NCBI GenBank assembly: GCA_025267735.1
Contig: CM046301.1
Coordinates: 11,406,190-11,470,189 of the forward strand
DNA: 64,000 bases
Source of the DNA: Mactra quadrangularis
Lineage: Eukaryota; Mollusca; Bivalvia; Venerida; Mactridae
Direction: 5' to 3'
Shown in pieces: positions 37,407 to 50,313 of this stretch (the first letter of the stretch is position 1; every line of letters starts with the position of its first letter). The notes beneath the pieces are model-generated. The model was not told the origin of the DNA, searched no databases, and worked only from the letters and a program-made list of their open reading frames with translations. The translations under genes were made by a program, and so were the position numbers.

Positions 37407-37650
37407 CAGTGGTGCTTTTCACAAATTCTCACGAAAAAATCTTTGTAAATCAGTTTAATATAATTAACACTTCAAAGTCAGACAGATAATAAGCATTACT
37501 ATGGTATGATACTCAAAAAGTATACACAATTCTACACAATTTGTATAATATTTAGAATTGATAAGCCAAAAAATGAGTACATAATTAATGTATCTTGCTT
37601 TTGACTTACAAAGATTTTTTTCGTCAGAATTTTTGTGAAAAGCACCACTG
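37407..37650. mobile_element. MITE with about 48-bp inverted repeats (244 bp)
   Basis: CAGTGGTGCTTTTCACAAA at the left is mirrored by TTTGTGAAAAGCACCACTG at the right, and the pairing continues for about 48 bp with few mismatches. A half copy with TTTTTGTGAAAAACACCACTG occurs near 51965. Confidence 0.85.
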
Positions 37651-38884
37651 CTTTAAAAAAATTTGCTAGTGGAAGTCATATTATATCTAATTCTGTTGCA
37701 TTGATTTTTTGCCATTTTTTTGGATCGGCACAAAACATGTCCAACTAAATGTAAATCAAGAAGGATATTGACTGGTGCTGTGTTTACCCATCAAGTGGCT
37801 TCTTGCATTTGTATATATTGGCAATGGATGTTCTGTGTTGATTTCTAGGCTGATAGATAGATTTCGGCAAAGTATAGTTCGTTTTTTCTCAACTGTCAAA
37901 ACATGAATTATTTCACGGTGAATGCGTTTGTTAAAATTATTGTCGTAATACATCCATGAGTTTCCGAAAGTGTGTATTATGATCAAGTAAAGCTGCTTAT
38001 GATGTATGGTATGTTTTAGTCAAGATATTCTTATAAACAATTAGGCTGCTAGTACAAAAACAATGCATTTAGTCACCATGAAATTATTCAAGCTTTGGCA
38101 GTTGAGAAAAAATGGACTATATACTATCATTAATTTGATAAACTCATGTTTAATTTTTATGTGTTTTTTAATTGCAATTGTTCTTGTCTTGTTGATAAAT
38201 TGTTAAGAACAGTTACTATGTAACTTGAAGAAAAATAAATATGAACTGAATAACACATTGGGTTTTTCTTTATTTTGATTTTGAAAAGTATGTTATCACT
38301 CTTAGACGAGTAGATTTTTCAGGACTTGTCCTAAAAATACTGAAATACAGGATCTATGAAAAAGGCATTGGTACCATGAAATTCAGAAATTTCAAAAATA
38401 TGAACTTTCACCCCCATTCGGAACACCTCGACCTTTCATGAATGTATAATCTTGGAAGGATTCCTGAGGGGTCTACCCATGATCCTATTTATCTAGTTGT
38501 TACTTAAATATCTGTTGGCCTTTTTTCTATTTCTGAAGAATTTAAAAAAAAAAATGGGGAGAAAAGATCTTGTTTTCAACGTAAAACTTTTCTTCAATTA
38601 AGCACAGCCCACTAACATGGAACAGATTAAGACCTTTAGAACTCATTGTTTTCGTTATTGTGATCTGTTTTTGCTGAAAAGTGATCAAGAGTGCTACTGT
38701 CTTCAACAGACAAAACAGACGAAGATTTAATACCAACTTCAGTCCTTATAAAACTGGTGTCAAATCAAATTTTAATTTCTCTTTAATTCTAGGAAAATTT
38801 ACTATAAAAGACCACAAAATTTTTGAAGAAAAAAGCTTGATTTTATTAAAGTCTATTAGAGCCCAGGTTTTATGACCCATGATA

Positions 38885-39022
38885 TGTCTGTCCAAATATA
38901 GTAGCAGCATAGCTACCAATAGTAATCTGGAGGTCCAAGGTTCGATTTCCAGAACGGGGTATCCCTTCCACGAAAACTTGATATTTACATCAATTTTCTA
39001 CCATAGAAGGACAAGTTGTTTC
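38885..39022 (+). mobile_element. Degenerate SINE related to family A
   Basis: A tRNA-like head with B-box-like GGTTCGATTTCC is followed by CCCTTCCACGAAAACTT and ATCAATTTTCTACC, which parallels the start of the family A body. The copy is broken by the fold-back element that follows at 39031. Confidence 0.55.
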
Positions 39023-39030
39023 CTCTTTGA

Positions 39031-39411
39031 CACAGGCTATCTTCGTCTATGGCTCTATGCATTATATAGAGAGAGGTGTATATTCTCTCTCTACAGATAT
39101 ATGTATAAGAGCCATAGACGAAGATATTCTCACTCTATATATGTATAAGAGCCATAGACGAAGATATTCTCACTCTATATATGTATAAGAGCCATAGACG
39201 AAGATATTCTCTCTCTATATATGTATAAGAGCCATAGACGAAGATATTCTCACTCTATATATGTATAAGAGCCATAGACGAAGATATTCTCTCTTTATAT
39301 ATGTATAAGAGCCATAGACGAAGATATTCTCACTCTATATGTATAAGAGCCATAGACGAAGATATTCTCTCTCTATATATGTAAAAGAGCCATAGACGAA
39401 GATCGCCTGTG
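39031..39411. mobile_element. Fold-back element with internal 40-bp tandem expansion
   Basis: Ends CACAGGCTATCTTCGTCTAT and ATAGACGAAGATCGCCTGTG form about 26-bp inverted repeats. The exact 8-bp duplication CTCTTTGA flanks the element (39023-39030 and 39412-39419). Inside, a 40-bp unit containing GTATAAGAGCCATAGACGAA, itself the inner part of the right inverted repeat, is repeated about seven times (39099-39402). The 8-bp duplication suggests a hAT-type or P-type transposase. Confidence 0.88.
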
Positions 39412-42400
39412 CTCTTTGATTGAAGGTAAGTGTCTCGAAAAGCTTGATAAGTAAGTCTGCTTCCATACATAGGCTAACAAAAAGTGTTGATTATCTGAGT
39501 AAAATCCAACAAAAGAGCACAAAATTATCTTTTCTCGATTATTTTAACAGTCCACAATCTTGTAGAAGTTGCCTCCCTTTTGCCAGAACGTGAATTTAAT
39601 GAATCATTGTGACCTATCCTCATATTTTGTACATGTAAAATTGTCATTACATATTGAATCATAATTACTCATATAATGCACTAAACTATTTTGAGAGAAA
39701 ATCCGTCAAGAACAATTTGTTACGTTAAAATGTATAACTCAATACACGAATATGATGCATATAATTTAACAAAATAAAGATATTCAGAAACATAGGCTTC
39801 TGGTATGGAAGAGCACCCCCCCCCCCCAAAAAAAAATCATAATATACATAAACATATAATTTATTATACACACATATACTCGTATAGTATATTTGTACTT
39901 TTTCTTTTTTTTGAGAGCACTTTCATTCCAACAGCCTGTGTTCATTTACGCTGTTAAGATTTAAACAACATGTGTGAAGAGTTGCCTATTGACCTACATT
40001 GGAAATAACTTTTAATTTCCCAAAAAGTTTCATAAGTTAAAATTAGAACGTTATAGATTTACATGTGCTAATGGTTTCCATTTATACAATTTGTCATCCA
40101 TTTCTCGTGGAATTGTCATTGATATTTTTCAAGAACTTAATCATGGGTTTCTCTTTTTCGAGATTATGTAAAAACACGATAAAACTTGATACCTAAAAGT
40201 GAACTTCGAAATAATCTTCATTTTGCACATGTCGTCTGCGCGAGATTGAGATAAATTAACAACATTCTATTTGACAAGCGTCAAATTCCCGCCATAAGTT
40301 TCCACTTATGTCGTCCCAGAATGCAACATAACTGCTTCATTTATTTCCAAAGAATTATTCACCATCGAGCGCTTTGTACCACGTGGTTTCTAGTTGCAGA
40401 AATGCAGACGACTTTTGTTGCAACTTTTATATTGTTCAACGAAAAGATAATACAAATCGTTTTGTGACTCAATTACTCCTTTTGGGATTTAATTTGATAT
40501 GAACTCATAAATTTCGTCTGGTAAAAACGGCAATAAGTTACATAATTAATTTTAGACAGTTTGCTTTTGTAAAAGTATCAGATTCTACTTCATGAAAAGT
40601 TTTGTAACAAGATTTACAATGTTGCAAAATTTGTAATTAATTATGTAAATATTTTGTAAGGAATAAATGAACAATGTTTCAAATCAGAACAATGAACAAA
40701 AGTAGATGTTTCAAAATTAATGCGAGCTGGATTATAAATTCTTCATCCGAACCTGTTGCTATCCGAGTATTAATCAAGTTTAACAAAGATATTCCCGGAA
40801 ATGACAAGTTATTTTGATTTCATCATTTGTATTCTTAGATCTTATCAAACATGAGATATAAATTAGTAACAAGTTAGTATCATTATATAAAACAATATTT
40901 TATCAATACAATAGCTGTTTCCTATACATCATTTATAATCACATAACGATGCATTATGTTACGATAACTTTGGGCTTGTTTGCAAGCTGGCCAACGAAAC
41001 CAGAGACCCTGATTTATGAAAATGAACTGAACAATTTCCAATAGTCAATGTTGTGAAGATGATTAAATCATAAAATAAACATGCTCCACTGCAAGTATAG
41101 TTCTACAACCAGCATTGACATATGTCAATATGTCTGCACTTTTGGTGTGATCCACGGGCGGGGAATAAATGTCAAAGCTTACTCATTGCATCGCTACATA
41201 TCGCTGATTATGACACATTTTGTCGTAAAGTCCTTGAAAAGAAAATTCAACCAAAAGTTAGTTGTTGGTTCGAGTCTACATGAGTGCCCTTGTCTTCGAG
41301 TACCGTGCGATATTATGGCGAGAAAGTTACCCCCCCCCAGGGAAATATAAACAAACAAAATCAAAACAACCAAATACAAATAATTGTCATTCTTGTGTTA
41401 AAATGAAATAAATTCTTGTTAAATTCATAATACGATAACAAAATGAAAAATGAACATCACACAATGAATGCACTTTTGAAATTATTCATATAAGTTGGAA
41501 TGCGGTGGAAGTCAAAACAACAGCATAAACTTGTGATCAAAATTTCCTACGCATCATGGACCTATCGAGGATGCCGTATAAATACATGTATGTATTTGTT
41601 TAATAAAATACTGTTCAGAAAAGTAATAAAGGCATGGTGGAGCGAATAAGAATTTTTTGTCCAGCAAACAAAAAAAAACAAGAATTCTAGGGTGATGAGG
41701 CTTTATGACTCCCAGTGGAGCCACCACGGTTGTCAACGATTTCGATACCATTTGCAACAGAAGAATATAATGTCCTTAAAATAAAATAAAATGTTATAGT
41801 TTGGTTCAGCTTTGATATTGGAGTCTTCATTATCAGTAACCGAAGAAATAAATTTCCCCATTTAATTGAATGAAGCTAAATTCGTGCTATATTCTGCAAC
41901 TTGTTAAGGATTCTTATTCTAACATGTCGACGTTTATTGCATGATGAAATTGCAGATCAATTTCTTGAGTAGTTTTGTAACAAACTCAAAGACCGGAAGT
42001 TCTAAGACATTGGCCATTGTTGTTGACAGATATCAACCAATTATGACTGATATCCAGGTACGGTCTAAAACGCCGCTAAGTCTCATCTATCTTATACGGA
42101 ATCTGTCATTTCTAATGCAATTTTCTTGTATTTTTCTGGAACAATGCATAAAACGACCAATTTCCGGAAGATAAAGATTCTCTTCTCGGTCAATAAAGAT
42201 TGCGAAGAATGAAAGCTTAGGCGTATAATGGAATATTTACATTGACGGCAGACGATAGATGACATCACGGTTGGAAAGATGCTTTAAAAGTCTTGGTGGC
42301 ATAGACGCACGCCACATTTAATCTCTAAACCAAGGAAAAATGATTTACTTTGAGAAGAGATGTTTCTACCTTTGCTCTTTTGTTATATTTTTCATTTTAC

Positions 42401-45048
42401 TTTTGATATGATATGGAAAAACGTCATGACTCAATGAAAACAGCGAGTAGTGTCGTATCGCAACAATTGATAACAACTCATCTAATTTCATTGTTCTGGT
42501 GCAAAAGCATTTAGGGTCAAGTAAGTACACATCTTCAAAGTTTGATAGATAATATTCAAATGAGCTATTAACATTATACGAACAGAGAAATTGTTGATTG
42601 GGGTTATTATGATGAAGAGTAAGAATGTTTTGTACTTAGGATACCGGGATATAAACACGATGTCAATTAGAAGCCAATATAGATGCTATTTAATGTGTTT
42701 CCCACGACATTCAAGTTTGAGATCTTCTTAACAAAATGTAACATTATGATTTGGGATATTAAAGTTTATCAAGCTTAAGCTGAAAGCTTACGCCACAAAA
42801 ATAGTTAGTGTATGGGTTTAGTTTTTCACCACGGTCCGTCCGCTGCTGAGGATGCTTTATGTGCCGCGCGTCTGAAACCCTGGCTTGAACTTAAGCATAA
42901 CTTAATTGTATAGAAAGACATTTCATGGAAGAACCTTCTTACCTTGCAGGTCATCTTATTTTTTTCAGCACTGTTGTTCGCCCTCGACATATCACAACCG
43001 AACTCGGGACCAGTTACGTCTGGCCACATAAATAACAAAATGCCAAAATGCAAAAGAAAACACCAATCAGATGCCCACAGCTCAATGTTTTTTTTTTATT
43101 ATGACTAAATTATATTATACCGCTTAACAGTGACTAGAACGGCATAAATTCTGCTACACGTTTAAAATGGTTGTATGGTAGGATGGGAGTGCTTTGTGAG
43201 TTCCACTTCGGACTTTTGGATTGATTCTTAGCACTATTCATGTACCAATGATAAGATAGTCATTTTACCCTGAAATGCTAAATTAAAGATGTTTCAAAAC
43301 TTTTTAATTTCAGCCATTTCTTTAGAAAAAAAAACCAACAGAACTTGCTTTAACCTCGGATAGCAAACAACAGCCCCGAGTCCTTGAGCTTACATCTAGA
43401 TTTTTTGTCAGCAGCCGAGTCATTGCAAAGACTCTAAAATCAGTGTATGGAGTATTGTCTTGTTCAGCTCGATCAATTTGGATATGTTGTAAAAATGCGA
43501 AACAAAGTAATAAAAAACTTCTTGTGCAATGTACTAAATAAAATGTTAAATGGAGTTTTTTTATTACTTTGTGTACATGTACTTGAATTCTGATGGTCTA
43601 ACTAAGGATCAAGACTTCCATAACATTTAAAAAAAATAACAAAAACCACACTCTGTAACTCTACATATTTCATAATCACCACTGCATCATTGGTGTTATT
43701 CTGTTGGGGTTTTAAAATGGTTGAAACCAAACGTCCTTTACAGCTAACTCGAATGAAAACTCTTTCCCACTACATAATATTCTCGGTTATTTCTTTTTTT
43801 GAAAGTCTTCATTTGATTTATAATAGCCCCCTTTATTTTTACTTACTTTTGTCTTTCAAAAAAGTTTTATGATTATAGAAGAAATTTGGTATGTGCCTTG
43901 CTAGAACATGTATTCATTTATTTAAGGACCACAATAGAACTAGATAATTCACATATCCTTTTTATATTATCCTTAAAAGATAAAAACTTGTCATAGTACA
44001 ATGAATGTACTTTACTTACAGTATCTATATTTTATAATTGGACTGTTTTTGCCATGTATAATCATTATTTTCATTTATTAAATAAACTCTATTCTCGGTC
44101 GATCAGCCAGCTATTTTTTAGCAAACTAATTCTCCCAATGACTTGTAGTTATATCATTCCAACAGAAACAAAAACTTCCTATAACAACAACTAGCGTCTT
44201 GTAGTACAGTATATTTTCAATTACAAAGCCACTTTTAAAATGTCTATTATTAAGAAACAATAAAATAACAATAATTGCAAAGGAAGGCAGTCAGTGTCTT
44301 TTAATTATACAAGATTGTTAGAACAAAGAATAACAATAAAATCATTCCAAGATGTAGTTAAAGATGCTTCGTGATGGTGAATCAAAAATGTTTCATTTTA
44401 TTAGGAATTAATTGATTTGAAAATAAAAGTTGCATTTTATAACCGTATTTTATAATATAAAACAATTGAACGAGAAGAGGTAAACTTTTTACTCATGAGC
44501 ACATACACATACGCGAAGTATGTAGTGTTTGCGCCACTGATTTTTAATGCTTGTGGTCATTTCGAATGTATTTTGAAAGGTGTTCGGCAATGCGCTCTAA
44601 TACACTCTTTCCAGTTCAATTCCGTGTTTAAGTGTCTTGGCCTCCACAGAATCTGAAATTAGTTTTTAACTTGATCTAGTGAATTGCACTCAATTAGTAG
44701 TACGAAAAGTCCCCCGGAAAAAAGAGTCAGAAAAAAATCAGTTTCATTGAGTGTGGAAAGAGGCAACATTGTGACTTAATGTGTTTTATAACATGTTTTC
44801 AATCGCTAAAACGTGGACCTTATGTTAGGAAAATATAACTGAATATAATGCAAATTTTTAGTTGAAAAAGAGCAAAAATTGTTTTTTTTCCTCTTTTGGT
44901 TCTTTCCCAGGGTCGCCATGTTAATTGGAATCGGAGTTTACAATGGCTTTTTTTCCGAAAGACTTTCACCCAGGGAATAACTTCATCATGTTGCATAATG
45001 TCAGTCAATAGTTAATGTAATGAGAACCTTTTCGTGTTAAGGTAAAAT

Positions 45049-48000
45049 ATGGCCAACTTTCGTCCAAATCCTGACTTGAACGGGTAAGAAAATTGTCCTC
45101 AAAATGTCAAGTGATAATTGTTTTCGGAGAAATCGCGAGTTCATGGCCATGGCTGTACAGAACAATGATATCATGTGCGTGCCTTGAAGATAAATTTGTT
45201 ACTTCCTGATTGAATTATAATCGCTTATGTCATTTCCGGTTATTGTAAAACTTCTGGAGAGTCTAAAGACGAATTTTTATCGTAATTTCACTTGATGTTA
45301 GTATGATATTTGTGAACAAATATTGTTTTACAATCAAGGATGTGTTGACATAGTGATTGCAAGTTAATATTTATCTGATACAAGACAGTTTGCTTGTCAT
45401 TGTTTGATAACAAACATGATATGATAATCTTGATTAAAAGCATGTACTCGAGTAAGTAGTTTTAATTTAGATTTGATGTAATTATTTCTATATATCATCT
45501 AACTATCAATTTCGGACCTACTTGAATACACACCTTGGGATTTACTGGTAAACATATTAAGCGGACTAGTTGTTACCCAATTCTTTGGTTGGTTTCTAAT
45601 CTCATTATCGCCTCACTATTTAGATTATCGTGAATCATTTTACTATCAATTTCATGCCTTTTTGAACTTGTGGGCTTGTAACCCAAACCTTGGGGTTCGA
45701 ATATCATTTTGACCAATTTGACTATTTCGGCTTACTTCATCGCAGTCTAAATTTCCGTCCTTCATGTTGCGCGAATCCAAACTACAGCTTAGCAAAACAA
45801 TGGTCCAGCTGGTGTTATACAACAGAGGAAAGAAAATTTCAAGCCCTTTCAGAAGATACCAAAGTCAACATGTAATGTGAGATGTGAATGGAGAAATCAA
45901 TAAGAAAACTAAGTACATGTGTACTTACATTTCGTCAGTTAACGCATCCGCCATCTTGGAATACTTCTTTCTTTTCTAACGTACACCGTTACCATAGAGT
46001 GATGTTTTCTGTTTCAGAAAACATTTTAGTGATCCCATGTTAAATATGGGTATGCCATGTAGATAAAAATGCTCAAAATTTTAGTGAAATAATCTCTCTG
46101 ACTAAAATCTAAGAAAAGCTACATGTATTAGTGTTGAGGGTATGTTCTAATGTTTGAGAAAACTATGCTAATCTACTGGTGGTAAGGATCTGATATTTCT
46201 TGGAATGCTTATAGTTTCTTTTTTTATTAATCTATATTTAACCCCTCCATAAAAACAAGTTTGAAGTCAATGGAGCACAAATGCCCTATATACCTCTGCT
46301 ATATATACATTATTTCATGGCAACTTAAAATGAAATGAAACAATTACAAAATGTACTGCATTTTACAGTCGACGTGAGTTTATTACTTTTTCCTTTTGGA
46401 CTTGTGGCATAGGGTCATGGAGTATTTCCGCCCTATCTCATCATAAAGCCATCTATAATGTATTTGGAATTGATATATCATTCAAAAATGGTAAGTACAA
46501 TGGTGGTTGCAATTTGATCATAGAGATAGCTTAATCATTCTTAGAAAATAGTAGACATATACATGTAATATCTAGAATCCACACAGTCGAAATTATGCCT
46601 TTCTAAAATGCGATCCTTAAAAACTTTAACTTAAAGCGTTAAAAACATAATAAAACAATAACACACGTGAAGTTTTAACCAAATTCTCACAATATGACTC
46701 GCTGCTTCAATATAGTGTAAAGTATGTCTACATTTTGCATGCTTTAGTGATGACAACGATAATGATCGTGGTAAATACGTAGGCGGTGTATACATTATTT
46801 GGAATTATTTGTTTTTGCTTCAGATGTTTCATTTGGTCATAAAAACTCACTATACAATTATGTGTTGCCCCTTGTCATGTTAGTATTACAGGAATAATTT
46901 CAGCGAAAGATACATCTTAATGCTTTATTTCATTTTTTTCTCGTAATTAAGAAAATAATTCCTCACCTATGTATTATCATTACTATGCAAGAACAATGGT
47001 TCACCATAAAACAGTCTACATCATTGTTTATTCCATGTTTGTCAAGAATAACTTTCGAGAGGAAGTTATTTGCATCGACATTAGCAAATAATTTTATATA
47101 TTAATTAAACAAGCATCGTAAGTCAAATTTTGTCACAAAGCTGTATTAATGTGGTGCGTTGATGTCATGTACAGTAAAGTTCTGTCATCACAACTATCAA
47201 AATCTGTGGTCTTAATACTAATAGAGTGATAGTCATAATATAAAGATCCGTTATATCGTGTGCTTTTGCAGTAATAACCAAGGAGGTCTTTATAGCGAAA
47301 TTTACAATGTATATATATGTTGCAAGATCAAAATGTGCATAATGAGAAGTAATAGGCTTATCAGAGGTGCCGTTACGAGAGTTTATAAATACTTCATACA
47401 CTGTTCTTTGTGAATTATGTCATTTAAAATTAAATTGATAGTTTAGAACATATCATTTCTGCAATGAAATTTGATGATTTTTGTCAGAAAAGCAATATGA
47501 AACATTACGACTAACTAAGTGATGGCGCTTGTATTCATATCACTATGTTATTGTAGTTTTTACTCAAATTCGTTCAATGTAATTGTAATAAGCATAGTTT
47601 AAGACATTGTCAACATATTCTTTCACTTAATGAGCTTATCAACTGAATCAAAACTCACGGTATTGTGTTCCATAGAAAAAAAGGAAGCTCTTCAGTCAAG
47701 GAGTTATAAATTCTCATTAAGGCACAGTATAAGACATCGTGTAACTACCTTGTCAATATCGCTATCGTCTTTGTAACACAGTACTACATATTAAGACATG
47801 ACGGCCAATTTGTTAGATATCAGAACTTCTAATCAAATCAATTAGCTATTCTAAGACCTAATCAATGATGTCTTATACTTCAAAGTAGCTGTAACAACGT
47901 CTTAATCATTTCTGAAGAGTCTGATTAGGACAATTTGTCATTCTTAAACAAAGTCGGTCCAGCCCTTTTGTCAGGCAATGTCGTGTGTTACACTGATATC

Positions 48001-48107
48001 TTGATAAAGTATTTTCTTTTATACTCTCGCTTGCTGATATCTTTACTGTTTCTTTTCTAATTAAAGACGATGAAGACCTGTGCGTTCAAGATGTAAAAAA
48101 GTGTTAA
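45049..48107 (+). CDS. Candidate three-exon gene for a 65-residue protein of unknown function
   Basis: I do not recognise this protein. Exon 1 (45049-45083) encodes MANFRPNPDLN plus two bases and ends in the good donor GG|GTAAGA. Exon 2 (46369-46490) follows TTTTACAG and encodes RREFITFSFW, TCGIGSWSISAL and SHHKAIYNVFGIDISFKN, ending at GTAAGT. Exon 3 (48067-48107) follows a pyrimidine-rich acceptor and encodes DEDLCVQDVKKC then TAA. Phases agree at both junctions, and an AATAAA lies about 290 nt after the stop. The central 20 residues are moderately hydrophobic and could be one weak membrane segment. Other exons may be missing from the model. No TATA box was seen. Chance agreement of the phases is about one in nine, so this is a hypothesis. 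Confidence 0.35.
45929..45954 (-). CDS. Orphan candidate first exon (MADALTDE plus donor)
   Basis: On the minus strand CCAAGATGGCGG, a YY1-like start context common at first exons of housekeeping genes, begins MADALTDE with two leftover bases. It runs directly into the strong donor GTAAGTAC. No partner exon was found to the left. The phase would fit POLE2 exon 2, but POLE2 already has a convincing first exon and FIBP lies between. Confidence 0.25.
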
Positions 48108-48399
48108 GGTTTGCAAACGAGTGCTATCTTAATGAGAAAAAGGGAACTTATAGTTAGATAGATTAGATGTCACAGTTTTTATGTTGTTAGAATTAAAGAT
48201 AGCGAATCTAAAAGCTTGCTATATCAGAAAATGAATTACGGAAATAGATTCCATTGTTTTAGAAATTTTACATTTCTATTGTATTAGGCACATTTTTTAA
48301 GTTATGTCTAAATAGTAAATAGCTATGCTTTAGTATTATTGTAAATGTATGACATTTGCCTCTTCATGTTCTGCCACCAATCTCAAGGACCACCATGGA

Positions 48400-48405
48400 A
48401 ATAAA
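48400..48405 (+). terminator. AATAAA poly(A) signal ending a probable plus-strand 3' UTR
   Basis: CCACCATGGAAATAAAGAC is followed by a T- and GT-rich stretch (TTTTTGTGTTATCTTTGGT), the usual layout of a cleavage site. It fits the end of the transcript modelled at 45049-48107. Confidence 0.4.
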
Positions 48406-50085
48406 GACAAGATCGTTTTTGTGTTATCTTTGGTATTGGAAAGCGTGTCATGGTATTATATTCAAATGCATTTTTGCATGTTCTGTTTTAAATCATTGTT
48501 TTAGTAATTAGAGCTACATTTTATATTCATTTTCTGTCAAATTATATTAATTGTACCATTATGTGTTGCCTAATGCCGAAATAAATATATCTATCTGTTG
48601 TATATTATTTGTCAATTACTTGTTCTTACTTGGCCAACAAGTTACCTTATGCCACGTTTATACAATGGGGTATTTTAGGATACTCTCAATTTGTCCATTT
48701 TGTACGGCAGTAGTGCAATTTGGTGATGTTCCCAAGATAATAGTCTCCGTGGAATGAAAATTTGATCTCAAATCCTTGTATCCGAATGTATGCATGTACC
48801 GCGTGAATTTTCGAGGCCTCGTAAGGGTCAATGTTAGTCAACGCAACAATAGTGGCAAAAACTGGGAACACTGAAAATGACTGAAATACTGTACCGTACG
48901 TAGAATGCGTCTTAAGATCTCAGTAAAAACACTTATCGATACCCATCTTCAATACAAGTATATCAAAATCACCGTAATTTAAAACAATTTTTTATACATT
49001 TCAATAAGAATATCTTGACCCATATCAAAGCGTTCATCAAATTTTCCATCATTTATGCAGAGTGGCAGAGTTCTAAACAAACTTTTCCTACAGCGCGCTC
49101 GGAATAACTCAGTGGCAGCCATAAGAGGAAACACAAGTATTTTAGCTTACTGGTGTTTATATAGAAGAACAATCATTAGTACAAAAACAAGGCTGTCAGA
49201 ACCAGGTGAAAGCAATGTACAAGAATTATGTTATTGTGACTTTATATACTTATATGACAATATTGGTAATTTTCCTTGACATAAATCCGTTTTCATTCAC
49301 ATATATACCCTGTACAACTATACATGTATTTCTTGTCAGCTTTGTCGGTCACTATTAGTACATTGACATTTCTTTATTGTTAACAAAAAGTTCAGATGAC
49401 AATTGCAGAAACTGGAAAGTCTGGCAGGGTTATTTTTGTAGCTTATGTCTGCAAAACCACTCTTAAGCAATGTTTTGTTTTGTGTTGTTTTCGAGCTATT
49501 TAGAAATACATTGTAACCTTATGTTGGCAACTATTTGTGATTATTTATCAGGCAATCCTTAGTGCGGGATTCGTCAAGCCGTTATGTCTAGGCAATAGAT
49601 TGAAGTGAACTCCATGGCATTTCGGAATCATATACGACACCAACCTCGTGACGCCTCTGTTCAAGACTTTTTATCGTAAATGTAAACAGTACTAAAATAA
49701 CTAAGTAAAGGGTTTCTTAAGTCCCAATTCTCCTATGAAACCTCTTCATATCATAGTGCGTTTTCTACGTAAAAGATAAAAAATCCATTGCTCTAAATGC
49801 ATGAAGTTTTAGACATTTCCGTCGAGAATGAATGATAGATTTCCACCAGGATCTGATAAATATAAAGACAAAAGTGTCTTAGCACCAAGACGCCTTGTCT
49901 AAGCAAACAGTAAACAAGAGATTCAGACACATGTCAAACTAGCAGCATAGAGACTAACAATCTGGCAACGCCACATTTTAGTCAGTACTGTGTCCGAAAT
50001 TATAACACTCTAAAAGAGTATCAGCTTTAAACAAAGAAGATTCAAAATGTCAATTTCAAGATATTTTACTAAATGTTGGGGCAAG

Positions 50086-50313
50086 TGTTAGCTTCGTGTA
50101 CCCCAGAACCGGGTTTAAGTCCCGTGTGGCAATTATGTTGCTACTGTCCGTTTCACAGCGGAAATCCTTTTGATTATTGTTTTCGTTGTTTGTTTGATGC
50201 AACCCATATATAACAAAAGTAACAAAATCTTAACACATCTCACTCTTTGCATTTTAGCTGATGGGAGTGTCAGAGTTTTTACTGCCGCTGTTCCTGATAT
50301 ATTTGCTTACTCC
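50086..50313 (+). mobile_element. Old SINE-like repeat (family C), second copy
   Basis: Partner of 15126-15370, with a B-box-like GGGTTTAAGTCCCG. It is the only recognisable repeat in several kilobases around it. Confidence 0.7.

Larger units (their letters stand above)
36715..45000. other. Intergenic region between FIBP and the 45-kb candidate gene
   Basis: No conserved coding sequence was recognised here. It holds a MITE (37407-37650), a degenerate SINE (38885-39022) cut by a fold-back element (39031-39411), and a less AT-rich patch near 40240-40400 with TTCCCGCC and the palindromic E-box ACCACGTGGT (about 40379-40388). ORFs at 41081-42174 and 42826-43053 show no family features. Confidence 0.6.

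Noticed and set aside
39099..39402. 40-bp regular repeat that could suggest a CRISPR array or satellite
   Set aside because: Units abut without spacers and are contained within a transposon with target duplications.
41941..42174. 77-codon plus-strand ORF with an internal CAG|GTACGG donor
   Set aside because: No acceptor in phase, no family resemblance, and no neighbouring exon.
42951..43017. Minus-strand segment with MSRANNSAEKNKMTCK running into GTAAGA
   Set aside because: Good donor, but no acceptor or start in the right phase and no partner exon; the hydrophobic run upstream has no ATG.
45929..45954. Alternative first exon of POLE2
   Set aside because: The phase fits POLE2 exon 2, but it would have to splice across the entire FIBP gene, and a conserved first exon exists at 25156-25220.
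48396..48512. Kozak-like CCACCATGG start of a 38-codon ORF
   Set aside because: The ATG overlaps the AATAAA of a probable 3' UTR end and the peptide has no features.
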